Assembly: GCF_021922985.1 (NCBI RefSeq)
Contig: NZ_CP040788.1
Coordinates: forward strand, 2,914,001-2,978,000
Direction: 5' to 3'
DNA from: Clavibacter michiganensis subsp. tessellarius
GTDB lineage: Bacteria; Actinomycetota; Actinomycetes; Actinomycetales; Microbacteriaceae
Length of the DNA: 64,000 nucleotides
Part shown: positions 45,079 through 53,807 of the stretch, one piece after another
Numbering within the stretch: position 1 is the stretch's first letter
Layout: the number at the start of each line of letters is the position of its first letter
Translations under genes and position numbers: made by a program
Notes under the pieces: model-generated
Databases searched by the model: none
Told to the model about the DNA's origin: nothing
What the model saw: only the letters and a program-made list of their open reading frames with translations

Positions 45079-45738
45079 TCAGGCGCGCCGCAGCGGCGCC
45101 GTGGCGCGTCCCCGCGCGAGCTCCGCGAAGACGTCGGTCGTGAGCCGGTACGCGTGCTCGACCTCGGCGACGACGCGGGCGCGCTCGTCGTCGTCCCACG
45201 GGACCTGGTCGAGCGCCTCGCGGTAGGTGCTGCAGAAGCGGCGCGGCTCCGCGATCTCGGCGAAGAGGTAGAGGCCGACGCCGTTCGTGTCGAAGCCGAA
45301 CTGCCGCTGGAGGAGCGTGCGGAGGAGGCGGCCCCCGGAGAGGTCGCCGAGGTAGCGCGTGTAGTGGTGCGCGACGAAGCCGCCGACCCACACCGAGGCG
45401 ACCCGCTCGATCCGCTCGACGTACGCGGCCGTGCTCGCGAGCGGGCGCACGACGTCGCGCCAGTCGGGCCCCACGAGGAAGTCGAGGTCGGCCTCGATGG
45501 CGGGGAGGCGGGTGAGGTGCGGGTCGATGAAGCGGGCGGCGACGGGATCCGCCGCCATGCGCTCCGTCGCCGCCTCGATGGCGCGGTAGATGAAGTAGTG
45601 CTGCGCGACGAGGGCGACGTAGTCGTCGCGGCAGCCGCGGCCGGTGACCAGCGCCGTCATGAACTCGTCCGCGTCCGTCGCCTCGGCGCGCGGTCGTGCG
45701 CGGTCGCGGAGGGCCTCGGTGAGGGGGACGACGTTCAT
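45079..45738 (-). CDS. Heme oxygenase (biliverdin-producing family)
   Basis: This 219-aa all-helical protein has the distal-helix signature TRYLGDLSGGRLLRTLLQ and QHYFIYRAIEAATE. It should open heme to release iron. The N-terminal helix LTEALRDRARPRAEATDADEFM aligns without gaps to the helix that normally carries the proximal heme-ligand histidine, but that position is Ala18. Either another residue binds heme or activity has changed. An iron box overlaps its promoter and lies 3 nt before ATG, so it should be induced by iron starvation. Confidence 0.88.
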   Translation of the reverse strand: MNVVPLTEALRDRARPRAEATDADEFMTALVTGRGCRDDYVALVAQHYFIYRAIEAATERMAADPVAARFIDPHLTRLPAIEADLDFLVGPDWRDVVRPLASTAAYVERIERVASVWVGGFVAHHYTRYLGDLSGGRLLRTLLQRQFGFDTNGVGLYLFAEIAEPRRFCSTYREALDQVPWDDDERARVVAEVEHAYRLTTDVFAELARGRATAPLRRA

Positions 45739-45741
45739 GAT

Positions 45742-45760
45742 GTAGGTGAGCCTAACCTCA
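45742..45760 (-). promoter_or_regulatory. DtxR/IdeR-type iron box at the heme oxygenase promoter
   Basis: The 19-bp GTAGGTGAGCCTAACCTCA matches 16 of 19 positions of the DtxR consensus TTAGGTTAGSCTAACCTAA. It covers the minus-strand -10 TAGGCT (45749-45754) and the predicted transcription start. An iron-loaded regulator would block transcription. Confidence 0.85.
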
Positions 45761-45817
45761 TCTGCGGGCCCGGCGGAAGGGCTCGCACGCCCCGTCCGGC
45801 GGACCCGCGGGTGCGGC

Positions 45818-46210
45818 TCAGGAGGCCGCGGCGAAGAAGACGAGGCCGAGCAGCGGCGGCACGCCCTGGACGAGCGCGGGGACCAGGTACTTCTTGCCCG
45901 TGCTCGCGATGATGATCGAGGCCAGCACCATGCACGCCGTCGTGAAGAGCACGAGCGTGAGGCCGGCGGGCACGTTGCCGACGAAGTACAGGATGAGCCC
46001 GAGGCCCGCGCCGAGCGCGAGGAACAGGTTGTAGAAGCCCTGGTTGTAGGCCCACGGCTTGATGATGAGCGCCTTCTCCTGGTCAGCGACGCCGAAGCGC
46101 TTCCAGGCGAAGGGCTTCTCGAACCAGACGCTCTCGAGGAGGAAGAAGAACGCGTGCAGCACGGCCGCGAGCCCGACGAAGATGGTGCCGGTGGCGGCGA
46201 CTGCGGTCAT
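45818..46210 (-). CDS. DUF1304 membrane protein
   Basis: This 130-aa protein has four membrane helices and the DUF1304 features IFVGLAAVLHAFFFLLESVWF, the invariant-looking KPWAYNQGFYNLFLALGAG and LVLFTTACMVLASI. The family function is unknown. GAGGGAT lies close before ATG 46210, and TAGCCT on the minus strand near 46250 could be the -10. It stands alone between heme oxygenase and an oxidoreductase. Confidence 0.88.
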   Translation of the reverse strand: MTAVAATGTIFVGLAAVLHAFFFLLESVWFEKPFAWKRFGVADQEKALIIKPWAYNQGFYNLFLALGAGLGLILYFVGNVPAGLTLVLFTTACMVLASIIIASTGKKYLVPALVQGVPPLLGLVFFAAAS

Positions 46211-46294
46211 GATCCCTCACTCCGGCGGCAGGGTGCCGCATCGCGCCCAGGCTAGCGCGCGGCGGACGGCCGCGGGGCGCGCCTCCGGCGGGTG

Positions 46295-47320
46295 CTAGGC
46301 GCGCACGTCCACGACGATCCGGCCGCTGGAGGTGCCCGCGAGGATCCGCGCGCCGGCCGCGATCGCGCCGTCCAGGGGCACGGTCGTGGTGACCGAGTCG
46401 AGCAGCCCGAGGTCGAGGTCGGTCGCGAGCCGGCCCCACGCCTCGCGCCGGAGCGCGGCGGGCGCGTCGACGGAGTTGATGCCCGCGAGCGTCACGGCCC
46501 GGAGGATGAACGGGAGCACGGTGCCCGGCAGGTCCGGCCCCTGCGCGAGGCCGGCCGCCGTGACGACGCCGCCCCACCGGGTCTGCGCGAGCACGTTGAC
46601 GAGGGTCGCGCTGCCCACGCCGTCGACCGCGCCCGCCCAGCGGATGCGCTGCAGCGGCTTCCCGGGCTCGCCGAGCTCCGAGCGGTCGATCACGTCGGCG
46701 GCGCCGAGCGCGCGCAGCCGGTCGCCGAGCTCGTCGACGCGGCCGGTGCTCGCGACGACCCGGTGGCCGAGGCGCGCGAGGAGGGCGACCGCGACGGATC
46801 CGACGCCGCCGCCCGCGCCCGTGACGAGCACGTCGCCGGAGCCGGGCTCCACGCCGCCGCGCTCGAGCGCGAGCACCGAGAGCATCGCGGTGAAGCCGGC
46901 GGTGCCGATCGCCGCCGCGCGCGCCGCGGAGATCCCGTCGGGCACAGGGACGAGGGCGTCGGCCGGCACCCGAACGCGCTCGGCGAGCCCGCCGTCCCGG
47001 CTCTCGCCGAGGCCGGCGCCGTTCAGCACCACGAGGTCGCCGGGGGAGAAGGCGTCGGATCCGCTCGCCGCGACCGTGCCGACCGCGTCGATGCCGGCCA
47101 CCAGCGGGCTCGTGCGCGCGATGCCGGGGCGACCGTCGAGCAGCATGCCGTCCTTGTAGTTGACGCTCGAGTGGAGGACGTCGAGCACGACCTCGCCGGC
47201 GGCCGGGCCGTCGGCGCCGCCCGTCGCCCGCTCGTCGGGGAGGTCGCGCAGCGCCACCTCGATGCCCTCGGTGCCGTCGTCGGCGACGGTCTGCTCGGCC
47301 ACGAGCGCGCGATACGTCAT
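46295..47320 (-). CDS. Quinone oxidoreductase of the YhdH/YhfP (acrylyl-CoA reductase AcuI) family
   Basis: This 341-aa zinc-free medium-chain reductase has SSVNYKDGMLL, GIDAVGTV, GTAGFTAMLSVLALE, the NADPH motif VTGAGGGVGSVAVALLARLGHRVVA and GVVTAAGLAQGPDLPGTVLPFILR. AcuI-type enzymes reduce acrylyl-CoA. It is leaderless: TAGCGT on the minus strand ends 6 nt before ATG 47320. Confidence 0.9.
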   Translation of the reverse strand: MTYRALVAEQTVADDGTEGIEVALRDLPDERATGGADGPAAGEVVLDVLHSSVNYKDGMLLDGRPGIARTSPLVAGIDAVGTVAASGSDAFSPGDLVVLNGAGLGESRDGGLAERVRVPADALVPVPDGISAARAAAIGTAGFTAMLSVLALERGGVEPGSGDVLVTGAGGGVGSVAVALLARLGHRVVASTGRVDELGDRLRALGAADVIDRSELGEPGKPLQRIRWAGAVDGVGSATLVNVLAQTRWGGVVTAAGLAQGPDLPGTVLPFILRAVTLAGINSVDAPAALRREAWGRLATDLDLGLLDSVTTTVPLDGAIAAGARILAGTSSGRIVVDVRA

Positions 47321-47326
47321 GCGGTC

Positions 47327-47332
47327 ACGCTA
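47327..47332 (-). promoter_or_regulatory. -10 TAGCGT, leaderless start of the AcuI-like gene
   Basis: Minus-strand TAGCGT, 6 nt, ATG 47320. Confidence 0.55.
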
Positions 47333-47384
47333 CGCCCGGGTGATCGCGAGGCGCGAGCGGCCGCGGGGCGACAGGGCCGAAGGA

Positions 47385-48410
<1,026 letters not shown>

Positions 48411-48436
48411 GACTCCATCATGGGGCACGGTCCCGC

Positions 48437-48442
48437 GAGACT
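48437..48442 (+). promoter_or_regulatory. Candidate -10 GAGACT for the P-loop kinase gene
   Basis: GAGACT, 6 nt, ATG 48449. It fits the leaderless spacing with G in place of the first T. Confidence 0.35.
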
Positions 48443-48448
48443 GGGCGG

Positions 48449-49156
48449 ATGGACACCGAGCCGGACGCGCGCCCGCACCCCTCCCCCCGCCCCGTCGACG
48501 ACCTCGACGCGCTCGCCCGCCGCGCGCTCGGGCTCGTGCGCGACTGCCGTCGGGCGATCCTCGCCATCGCCGGCAGCCCGGGCGCCGGCAAGACCACGCT
48601 CGCGCGGGCGCTCGTGGCCCGCGTCGACGCGCTCGCCGGCGCGGGCACCGCCGCGTACGTGCCCATGGACGGCTTCCACCTGGCGAACGCGACGCTCGAC
48701 CGGCTGGGCCGGCACAACCGCAAGGGCGCGATCGACACGTTCGACGGATGGGGCGTGCTGGCGCTCGTGCGGCGGCTGCGGGCCGAGACCGGGCACGCGG
48801 TCTACGCGCCGTCGTTCGACCGCGCCGTCAACGAGGGCGTCGCGGGGGCGATCGCGGTGGAGGCGGGCGCGCGCCTCGTCGTGGTCGAGGGCAACTACCT
48901 GCTCGTGGACGAGGATCCGTGGGCGCTGCTGCGCGCGGAGGTCGACGAGGCGTGGTTCTGCGCGACGCCGGGCGACGAGCGGTTCGCGCGCCTGGTCGAC
49001 CGGCACACGACGGGCGGCCGGGCGCCCGACGCCGCGGAGGCGTGGGCCCGCGAGGTCGACGGCGCGAACGCGGTGCTCATCGAGGGGACGCGCGGGCGGG
49101 CCGACCTCGTGGTGGCGGGCACGGCGCCGGGCGTCCCGGCGGCGGTCGACGGGTAG
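48449..49156 (+). CDS. Nucleoside/nucleotide kinase family protein (PanK/uridine-kinase-like)
   Basis: This 235-aa P-loop kinase has Walker A IAGSPGAGKTT (residues about 40-50), YVPMDGFHLANATLDRLGRHNRKGAIDTFDG and VVVEGNYLLVDEDPW. The GFHL and KGAIDTFD blocks place it with pantothenate kinase/phosphoribulokinase-like proteins, including the YggC/fructose-transport kinase group. The substrate is probably a sugar or nucleoside. It is divergent from pfkA. Confidence 0.87.
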   Translation: MDTEPDARPHPSPRPVDDLDALARRALGLVRDCRRAILAIAGSPGAGKTTLARALVARVDALAGAGTAAYVPMDGFHLANATLDRLGRHNRKGAIDTFDGWGVLALVRRLRAETGHAVYAPSFDRAVNEGVAGAIAVEAGARLVVVEGNYLLVDEDPWALLRAEVDEAWFCATPGDERFARLVDRHTTGGRAPDAAEAWAREVDGANAVLIEGTRGRADLVVAGTAPGVPAAVDG

Positions 49157-49193
49157 CGCCCGGCACCCGGACCCGCCGGGCACCCGGACGCGA

Positions 49194-49229
49194 CGACGGC
49201 CCGGACCCGCGTGCGGATCCGGGCCGTCG
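49194..49229. terminator. Bidirectional terminator
   Basis: Perfect 12-bp stem CGACGGCCCGGA/TCCGGGCCGTCG with a 12-nt loop, between the convergent kinase and PNPOx-like genes. Confidence 0.8.
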
Positions 49230-49249
49230 GCGTCCGCGGCGGAGGCCGG

Positions 49250-49750
49250 TCAGAGCTCGACGGTGCCGTGCTCCCCGACGTCCTTCGGGCGCTCGCCCGT
49301 GATCGCGGCCTTGGCGTACTTGATGAGCGCGATCGGCTTCGGGGTGTCCTGGTACCAGTACTCGGCCGCGTCGGCGTGCACGCGGATCAGCGCGACCGTC
49401 GGGTCGTCCTTGCCGCCCTCGAACCACGCCTCGGCGCCCGTCGACCACAGCTCGTCGATGCGCGCGCGGTCGCGGGTGATCTCCGCGGTGCCGGCGATGG
49501 AGAGGAACCCGTCGCCCGACTGCAGCGACACGTTCACCTGGTCGTTCGCGCGGATCTCGGCGGTCTTGTCGCTCGGATCCTGCGTGAAGAACCACAGGTC
49601 GCCGTCGAAGTCGCGCTCCTGGCTGGCGAGCGGGCGGCTCACGAGCTGCCCGTGCGCGTTGACGGTGGTGAGGAGCGCGATGCGGGCGCTCTTCACGAGC
49701 TCGGCGACGCGCGCGCGGTCGTCCTGGTGGTCGTTCGTGGTGTCGGTCAT
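49250..49750 (-). CDS. Pyridoxamine 5'-phosphate oxidase-like general stress protein
   Basis: This 166-aa flavin-binding split-barrel protein has the order RIALLTTVNAHGQLVSRPLA, DGDLWFFTQDPSDKTAEI, VNVSLQSGDGFLSIAGTAEI and WYQDTPKPIALIKYAKA, matching the general stress protein 26 branch. It probably binds FMN or a deazaflavin; the reaction is unknown. It is leaderless: TAGCGT on the minus strand ends 7 nt before ATG 49750. Confidence 0.88.
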   Translation of the reverse strand: MTDTTNDHQDDRARVAELVKSARIALLTTVNAHGQLVSRPLASQERDFDGDLWFFTQDPSDKTAEIRANDQVNVSLQSGDGFLSIAGTAEITRDRARIDELWSTGAEAWFEGGKDDPTVALIRVHADAAEYWYQDTPKPIALIKYAKAAITGERPKDVGEHGTVEL

Positions 49751-49757
49751 GCGGCCG

Positions 49758-49763
49758 ACGCTA
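49758..49763 (-). promoter_or_regulatory. -10 TAGCGT, leaderless start of the PNPOx-like gene
   Basis: Minus-strand TAGCGT, 7 nt, ATG 49750. Divergent from TACCCT at 49804. Confidence 0.5.
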
Positions 49764-49803
49764 CGCGCGCCCGGCGCGGCCGAGGAGGGTCGGCGGCCGT
49801 GCG

Positions 49804-49809
49804 TACCCT
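49804..49809 (+). promoter_or_regulatory. -10 TACCCT, leaderless start of the glycosylase gene
   Basis: TACCCT, 6 nt, ATG 49816. No ribosome site. Confidence 0.5.
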
Positions 49810-49815
49810 GAGGGG

Positions 49816-50781
49816 ATGGACGAGGGCGGCGGCGAGGCGACCGCCCCCGACGCGCGCACCGCGTACGTGCCCGACCGCGAGGTCGACCTCCGGCTCGTGC
49901 TCCGCCCGCTCTTCCGCGGCGTCGCGGATCCGACCTGCCGCTGGGATCCGGCCCCGCCCGGATCCCGCCGCACGGGCGTCTGGCGCACGGCCCGCACGCC
50001 GCTCGGGAACGCGTCCCTGCGGCTCGACGCCCGGCCCGGCGGCGGCGTCGACGCGCGCGCCTGGGGCCCCGGCGCCGAGTGGGTGATCGAGGGCGTGCCC
50101 GAGCTGCTGGGGGAGGGCGACGACTGGTCCGACCTCGACGTGTCGGCCCATCCGCTCCTCCGCGACGCGCGCCGCCGCCTGCCCGCGCTCCGGCTGATGC
50201 GCACGAACCACGTGCTCGAGGCGATGGCGTCCGCGGTGCTCGAGCAGAAGGTCACCGGGCTCGAGGCGCGGCGGGCGTGGCGGCAGCTGGTGCTCGCGCA
50301 CGGCGAGCCCGCGCCGGGTCCCGCGCCGGTCGGCATGCGCGTGCTGCCGTCCCCCGAGCGCTGGCGCCTCATCCCGTCGTGGGAGTGGCACCGCGCGGGC
50401 GTCGACCCGAAGCGGTCGCGCACGCTCATCGCCGCGGCGTCCTCGGCGGCCGGCCTCGAGCGGACGCTCGCGCTCGGGCGGGGGAGCGAGGAGATCACGC
50501 GGCGGCTGCGGTCGATCCCGGGGGTGGGGATCTGGACGGCGGCCGAGACCACGCAGCGCGCCCACGGGGATCCGGACTCCGTGAGCGTCGGCGACTACCA
50601 CGTGCACGACACCGTGGGGTGGGCGCTCGTCGGCCACCCGGTCGACGACGACGGCATGCTCGAGCTCCTCGAGCCGTGGCGCGGGCACCGTCAGCGGGTG
50701 ATGCGCCTCATCGAGGCGAGCGGGTTCCGCAAGCCGCGGTTCGGGCCGCGCATGACGGTGCAGGACCACCGCGGGCACTGA
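49816..50781 (+). CDS. AlkA-like DNA-3-methyladenine glycosylase (HhH-GPD)
   Basis: This 321-aa protein has an N-terminal TATA-like alpha/beta domain and an HhH-GPD core: LEAMASAVLEQKVTGLEARRAW, then the hairpin LRSIPGVGIWTAAETTQRA and the catalytic aspartate region SVSVGDYHVHDTVGW. It should remove alkylated purines from DNA. It is leaderless and divergent from the PNPOx-like gene. Confidence 0.88.
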   Translation: MDEGGGEATAPDARTAYVPDREVDLRLVLRPLFRGVADPTCRWDPAPPGSRRTGVWRTARTPLGNASLRLDARPGGGVDARAWGPGAEWVIEGVPELLGEGDDWSDLDVSAHPLLRDARRRLPALRLMRTNHVLEAMASAVLEQKVTGLEARRAWRQLVLAHGEPAPGPAPVGMRVLPSPERWRLIPSWEWHRAGVDPKRSRTLIAAASSAAGLERTLALGRGSEEITRRLRSIPGVGIWTAAETTQRAHGDPDSVSVGDYHVHDTVGWALVGHPVDDDGMLELLEPWRGHRQRVMRLIEASGFRKPRFGPRMTVQDHRGH

Positions 50782-50807
50782 GCCGCGGGAGCGCCGCGCC
50801 GGGCGGA

Positions 50808-51608
50808 TCAGCTGTCGGCGGCGATGCCGTCCGGGAGCTGCGCGCCGGCCGTCGTGAGCGCGTCGACCAGGTCCTGGCCGGCGACCGTCTTCACGATGTC
50901 GCCCTGGATCCGGAGCGTCGGCGTGCCCGTGACACCCGCCGCGGTGGCGTCCGAGGTGTTCTCGGTGATCCACGACGAGTACTTCCCCTCGGCCACGCAC
51001 GTGCGCGCGGCGTCCGAGGACACGCCCTCGGTCGTCAGCCAGGTGACGAAGTCGGCATGGGTCCACGAGTCGGTGATGGTGGAGTGGTTGTCGAACAGGG
51101 CCGAGTGCACGGCGGGCCACTTGTCCGGCTCCTCGGCGAGCACGCACGCGGCGGCGCTGCCCGCGACCTGGCCGTACTTCGTGACGATCTGGATGGGGTG
51201 GTACACGATGCGCACCTGGCCGGTGGCGGCGATCCGGTCGAGTAGCGGGCCGGTCTCGGCCTCGTACTGCGCGCAGTGGGGGCACGAGTAGTCCTCGAAC
51301 ACGTCGAGCGTGACGGGGGCGTCGGCCGCGCCGACGCTCACGCCGTGCGGCTCGGTCGCGACGCGCACCGTGTCGCCCGTGGACAGGGGAGCGGTGGTCT
51401 CCTGCACGGGGCCCGCGGCGCTCGCCGACTGCGACTGGCCGAGGAGGTAGACGCCGCCCGCGATGGCCGCGATCACGACGACGAGGCCGCCGGCGACGGA
51501 GAACTGCGCGATGAGGCGGCGGCGCTTGCGGCGCCGGTCGTCGAGGGCGCGCTCGATGCGGGCCTTCTCGCGGATCGCGCGTACCTTGTCGTTCTCATGC
51601 CGGGCCAT
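50808..51608 (-). CDS. DsbA-family thiol-disulfide oxidoreductase, membrane-anchored
   Basis: This 266-aa protein has a basic cytoplasmic N-terminus, one membrane helix (about residues 34-57) and an extracytoplasmic thioredoxin fold with the active site YSCPHC (Cys109/Cys112) and the cis-Pro region GVTGTPTLRIQG. It is related to the MdbA/DsbA-like enzymes that fold exported actinobacterial proteins. ATG 51608 is 7 nt after TAGGAT (leaderless). Confidence 0.91.
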   Translation of the reverse strand: MARHENDKVRAIREKARIERALDDRRRKRRRLIAQFSVAGGLVVVIAAIAGGVYLLGQSQSASAAGPVQETTAPLSTGDTVRVATEPHGVSVGAADAPVTLDVFEDYSCPHCAQYEAETGPLLDRIAATGQVRIVYHPIQIVTKYGQVAGSAAACVLAEEPDKWPAVHSALFDNHSTITDSWTHADFVTWLTTEGVSSDAARTCVAEGKYSSWITENTSDATAAGVTGTPTLRIQGDIVKTVAGQDLVDALTTAGAQLPDGIAADS

Positions 51609-51615
51609 GCGCACG

Positions 51616-51621
51616 ATCCTA
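51616..51621 (-). promoter_or_regulatory. -10 TAGGAT, leaderless start of the DsbA-like gene
   Basis: Minus-strand TAGGAT, 7 nt, ATG 51608. Confidence 0.55.
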
Positions 51622-51671
51622 GGGATCGGCGCGCTGGTGCCCCTGGGAGGCGCCACAGCGCCGCGTATGGA

Positions 51672-51677
51672 TAGGCT
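51672..51677 (+). promoter_or_regulatory. -10 TAGGCT, leaderless start of the aldose epimerase gene
   Basis: TAGGCT, 6 nt, GTG 51684; divergent from the DsbA-like promoter. Confidence 0.55.
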
Positions 51678-51683
51678 CGGCGC

Positions 51684-52637
51684 GTGCCCGACGACGTGAC
51701 GTACGTACCCCGCCTCCCCACCGGCCAGCAGCACGAGATCGTCGCGGAGGTGGACGGCCGCACGCAGCGCATGGTGATCGCGGAGGTCGGCGCCGCCCTC
51801 CGCGTGCTCCAGGTGGACGGCACGGACCTCGTCCAGTCCTACCCCGACCGGGCGACGCCCCCGTTCTGCAGCGGCATCGTGCTCGCGCCCTGGCCCAACC
51901 GGATCCGCGACGGCGTCTGGGAGCAGGACGGCGTGCAGCACCAGCTCGACATCACCGAGGTCGACCGCGAGAACGCGATCCACGGCCTCCTGCAGCACGC
52001 GCCGTACCGCCTCGTGGAGCGCGACGACGCGTCGATCACGCTGGCCGCCGACGTCCACCCGCAGCACGGCTACCCCTTCGCCCTCGAGACCAGCGTGCGG
52101 TACGAGCTCACGGGATCCGGCGTCCGCGTGACGCACGGGATCCGCAACGTCGGCGTCCAGGACGCGCCCGTGGCCGTCGGCACGCACCCGTTCCTCCGCG
52201 TCGGCGACGTTCCGACCGAGGACCTCGAGGTCGTCATCGACGCGCCCACCCACATCGAGGTGGATCCCGTCCGCCTCAACCCCACGGGCGTCCAGACCCC
52301 GGTCGAGGGCACCCGGTTCGACCTGCGGCAGGGCGTGCGCGTGCGCGACGCCCAGCTCGACGACGCGTGGGCCGACGCCCGCGTGGTCGACGGCGTCACC
52401 CGCCACGGCGTGCAGGCGCCCGACGGCCGCCGCACCGAGATCTGGGCCGACGGCGAGTTCACCTACTGGCAGGTCTTCGTGACGCCGTGGTACCCGGTCG
52501 CGGACGGCCACGTGTGGGCGGTCGCGGTCGAGCCGATGACGGCGCCGGCCGACGCGTTCAACTCGGGCGACGGCCTCATCACCCTGGAGCCCGGATCCGA
52601 GTGGACCGGCACCTGGGGCATCGACCTGCACGACTGA
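51684..52637 (+). CDS. Aldose 1-epimerase family protein
   Basis: This 317-aa beta-sandwich protein has GIVLAPWPNRIRDGVW, the conserved NAIHGLLQHAPYRLVER histidine, PVAVGTHPFLRVG with the second histidine, and VEPMTAPADAFNSGDGLITLEPGSEW with the catalytic Glu region. It should interconvert sugar anomers. The sugar specificity is unknown. The gene stands alone with its own leaderless promoter. Confidence 0.9.
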   Translation: MPDDVTYVPRLPTGQQHEIVAEVDGRTQRMVIAEVGAALRVLQVDGTDLVQSYPDRATPPFCSGIVLAPWPNRIRDGVWEQDGVQHQLDITEVDRENAIHGLLQHAPYRLVERDDASITLAADVHPQHGYPFALETSVRYELTGSGVRVTHGIRNVGVQDAPVAVGTHPFLRVGDVPTEDLEVVIDAPTHIEVDPVRLNPTGVQTPVEGTRFDLRQGVRVRDAQLDDAWADARVVDGVTRHGVQAPDGRRTEIWADGEFTYWQVFVTPWYPVADGHVWAVAVEPMTAPADAFNSGDGLITLEPGSEWTGTWGIDLHD

Positions 52638-52735
52638 GCGGTCGGGCGGAGGCTCGCCGCGGGTCCCCGCTGGGTGCGCCCGGGGAGCCGTGGTCGCAAA
52701 GCGAAGCCGACCGGGACGCCGCCGGCGCACCGTCC

Positions 52736-52741
52736 TAGCGT
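52736..52741 (+). promoter_or_regulatory. -10 TAGCGT, leaderless start of the VOC gene
   Basis: TAGCGT, 6 nt, ATG 52748. Confidence 0.5.
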
Positions 52742-52747
52742 CGGACC

Positions 52748-53206
52748 ATGACCGACACCGCTCCGACCTCCGCCGCCCTCGACTCCATCACGGGGGTGCA
52801 CCACGTGCGCCTCTCCGTCACCGACCTCGCGCGCTCCCGCGCCTTCTACGAGGGCGTGCTGGGGCTCACGCCCGCCATCGAGAGCGAGGGCGACCCGAGC
52901 GACCCCGCCGTGCGCGAGGATCCGGCGCAGTACTTCGGCGGCGTCATCTACGGCGTCGGCTCGCAGCTGCTGGGCCTCCGCCCGGTCGCGGGCGCGGGCG
53001 CCGACGCCGCGTTCGACCCCGAGGCGCGCGGGCTCGACCACGTGAGCCTGCAGGTCGGCTCGCGCGACGACCTCGTGCGCGCGGCCGCCCTCTTCGCGGA
53101 GCGCGGCATCTCCCACGGCGAGGTCATCGACTTCCCGACGGGCATGTCGATCCTGTCCGTGCAGGACCCCGACGACATCAACGTCGAGCTCGTCGTCGCC
53201 GGCTGA
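52748..53206 (+). CDS. VOC superfamily (glyoxalase/dioxygenase-like) protein
   Basis: This 152-aa protein has the paired beta-alpha-beta-beta-beta modules: ITGVHHVRLSVTDLARSRAFYEGVLGLTP with a metal-type His, and GLDHVSLQVGSRDDLVRAAALFAERGI in the second half, ending in VQDPDDINVELVV with the metal Glu. The reaction is unknown; family members include glyoxalase I, dioxygenases and antibiotic-binding proteins. It precedes a peroxide-sensor-like MarR gene. Confidence 0.87.
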   Translation: MTDTAPTSAALDSITGVHHVRLSVTDLARSRAFYEGVLGLTPAIESEGDPSDPAVREDPAQYFGGVIYGVGSQLLGLRPVAGAGADAAFDPEARGLDHVSLQVGSRDDLVRAAALFAERGISHGEVIDFPTGMSILSVQDPDDINVELVVAG

Positions 53207-53242
53207 TCCCGCCCGCCGCGGATCCGCATTTCCCCGCTTGCG

Positions 53243-53273
53243 TAACATCAACCCCGTGCACTGAGGGGTGCAC
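53243..53273 (+). promoter_or_regulatory. Promoter and palindrome upstream of the MarR/OhrR-like gene
   Basis: TAACAT (53243-53248) is a good -10. Just downstream, GTGCAC repeats with a 6-nt spacer (53256-53273). Each GTGCAC is itself self-complementary, so the whole is an inverted repeat near the transcription start, a plausible autoregulatory operator. Confidence 0.5.
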
Positions 53274-53296
53274 CGCGCGACGGTCGAGGAGGACGC

Positions 53297-53755
53297 ATGA
53301 CGACGACGGATCCGCTGGCGCTCGAGAGCCAGGTGTGCTTCCAGGCGGTGGTCGCCGCGCGGTCCGTGGTGGCCGTGTACCGGCCGATCCTCGAGCCGCT
53401 CGGGCTGACGCATCCGCAGTACCTCGTGATGCTGGCGCTCTGGGAGCGGGACGACCGCTCCATCTCCGACCTGGGCGTCGCGCTCCAGCTGGAGCCCGCG
53501 ACCCTGACCCCGCTGCTCAAGCGCCTCCAGGGCGCGGGCTTCGTCGACCGGGCGCGCAGCCGGGCGGACGAGCGCGTGGTCGTGGTGTCGCTGACCGAGG
53601 CGGGCCGGGAGCTCCGCGAGCGCGCCGTGCACGTCCCCGCCCAGGCCGCCGCGCGGACGGGGCTCTCGATCGCGGAGCTCGAGGCGTTGCGCGACGCGCT
53701 CGACGACGTGGTGGGGCGCCTCAGCGGCGCGGCGGCGGAGGCGGCCGAGGTCTGA
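53297..53755 (+). CDS. MarR family regulator, OhrR-like
   Basis: This 152-aa winged-helix regulator has Cys14 in LESQVCFQAVVAARSVVAVY and a Tyr in LTHPQYLVMLALWE, the layout of the organic-hydroperoxide sensor OhrR. The recognition helix region is ISDLGVALQLEPATLTPLLKRLQ, and the wing is RARSRADERVVVVSLTE. Oxidation of the Cys would release DNA. No ohr gene is adjacent; the upstream VOC gene is a possible target. GAGGAGGA lies before ATG 53297. Confidence 0.85.
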   Translation: MTTTDPLALESQVCFQAVVAARSVVAVYRPILEPLGLTHPQYLVMLALWERDDRSISDLGVALQLEPATLTPLLKRLQGAGFVDRARSRADERVVVVSLTEAGRELRERAVHVPAQAAARTGLSIAELEALRDALDDVVGRLSGAAAEAAEV

Positions 53756-53763
53756 GGACGGCT

Positions 53764-53782
53764 GCGGCCGGGGCCCGGCCGC
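53764..53782. terminator. Hairpin between MarR and GH32 genes
   Basis: Perfect arms GCGGCCGGG/CCCGGCCGC around a single G give about a 7-bp stem with a 5-nt loop, between convergent genes. Confidence 0.5.
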
Positions 53783-53807
53783 GGACCGCGGACGCGCGCG
53801 GATCCGA

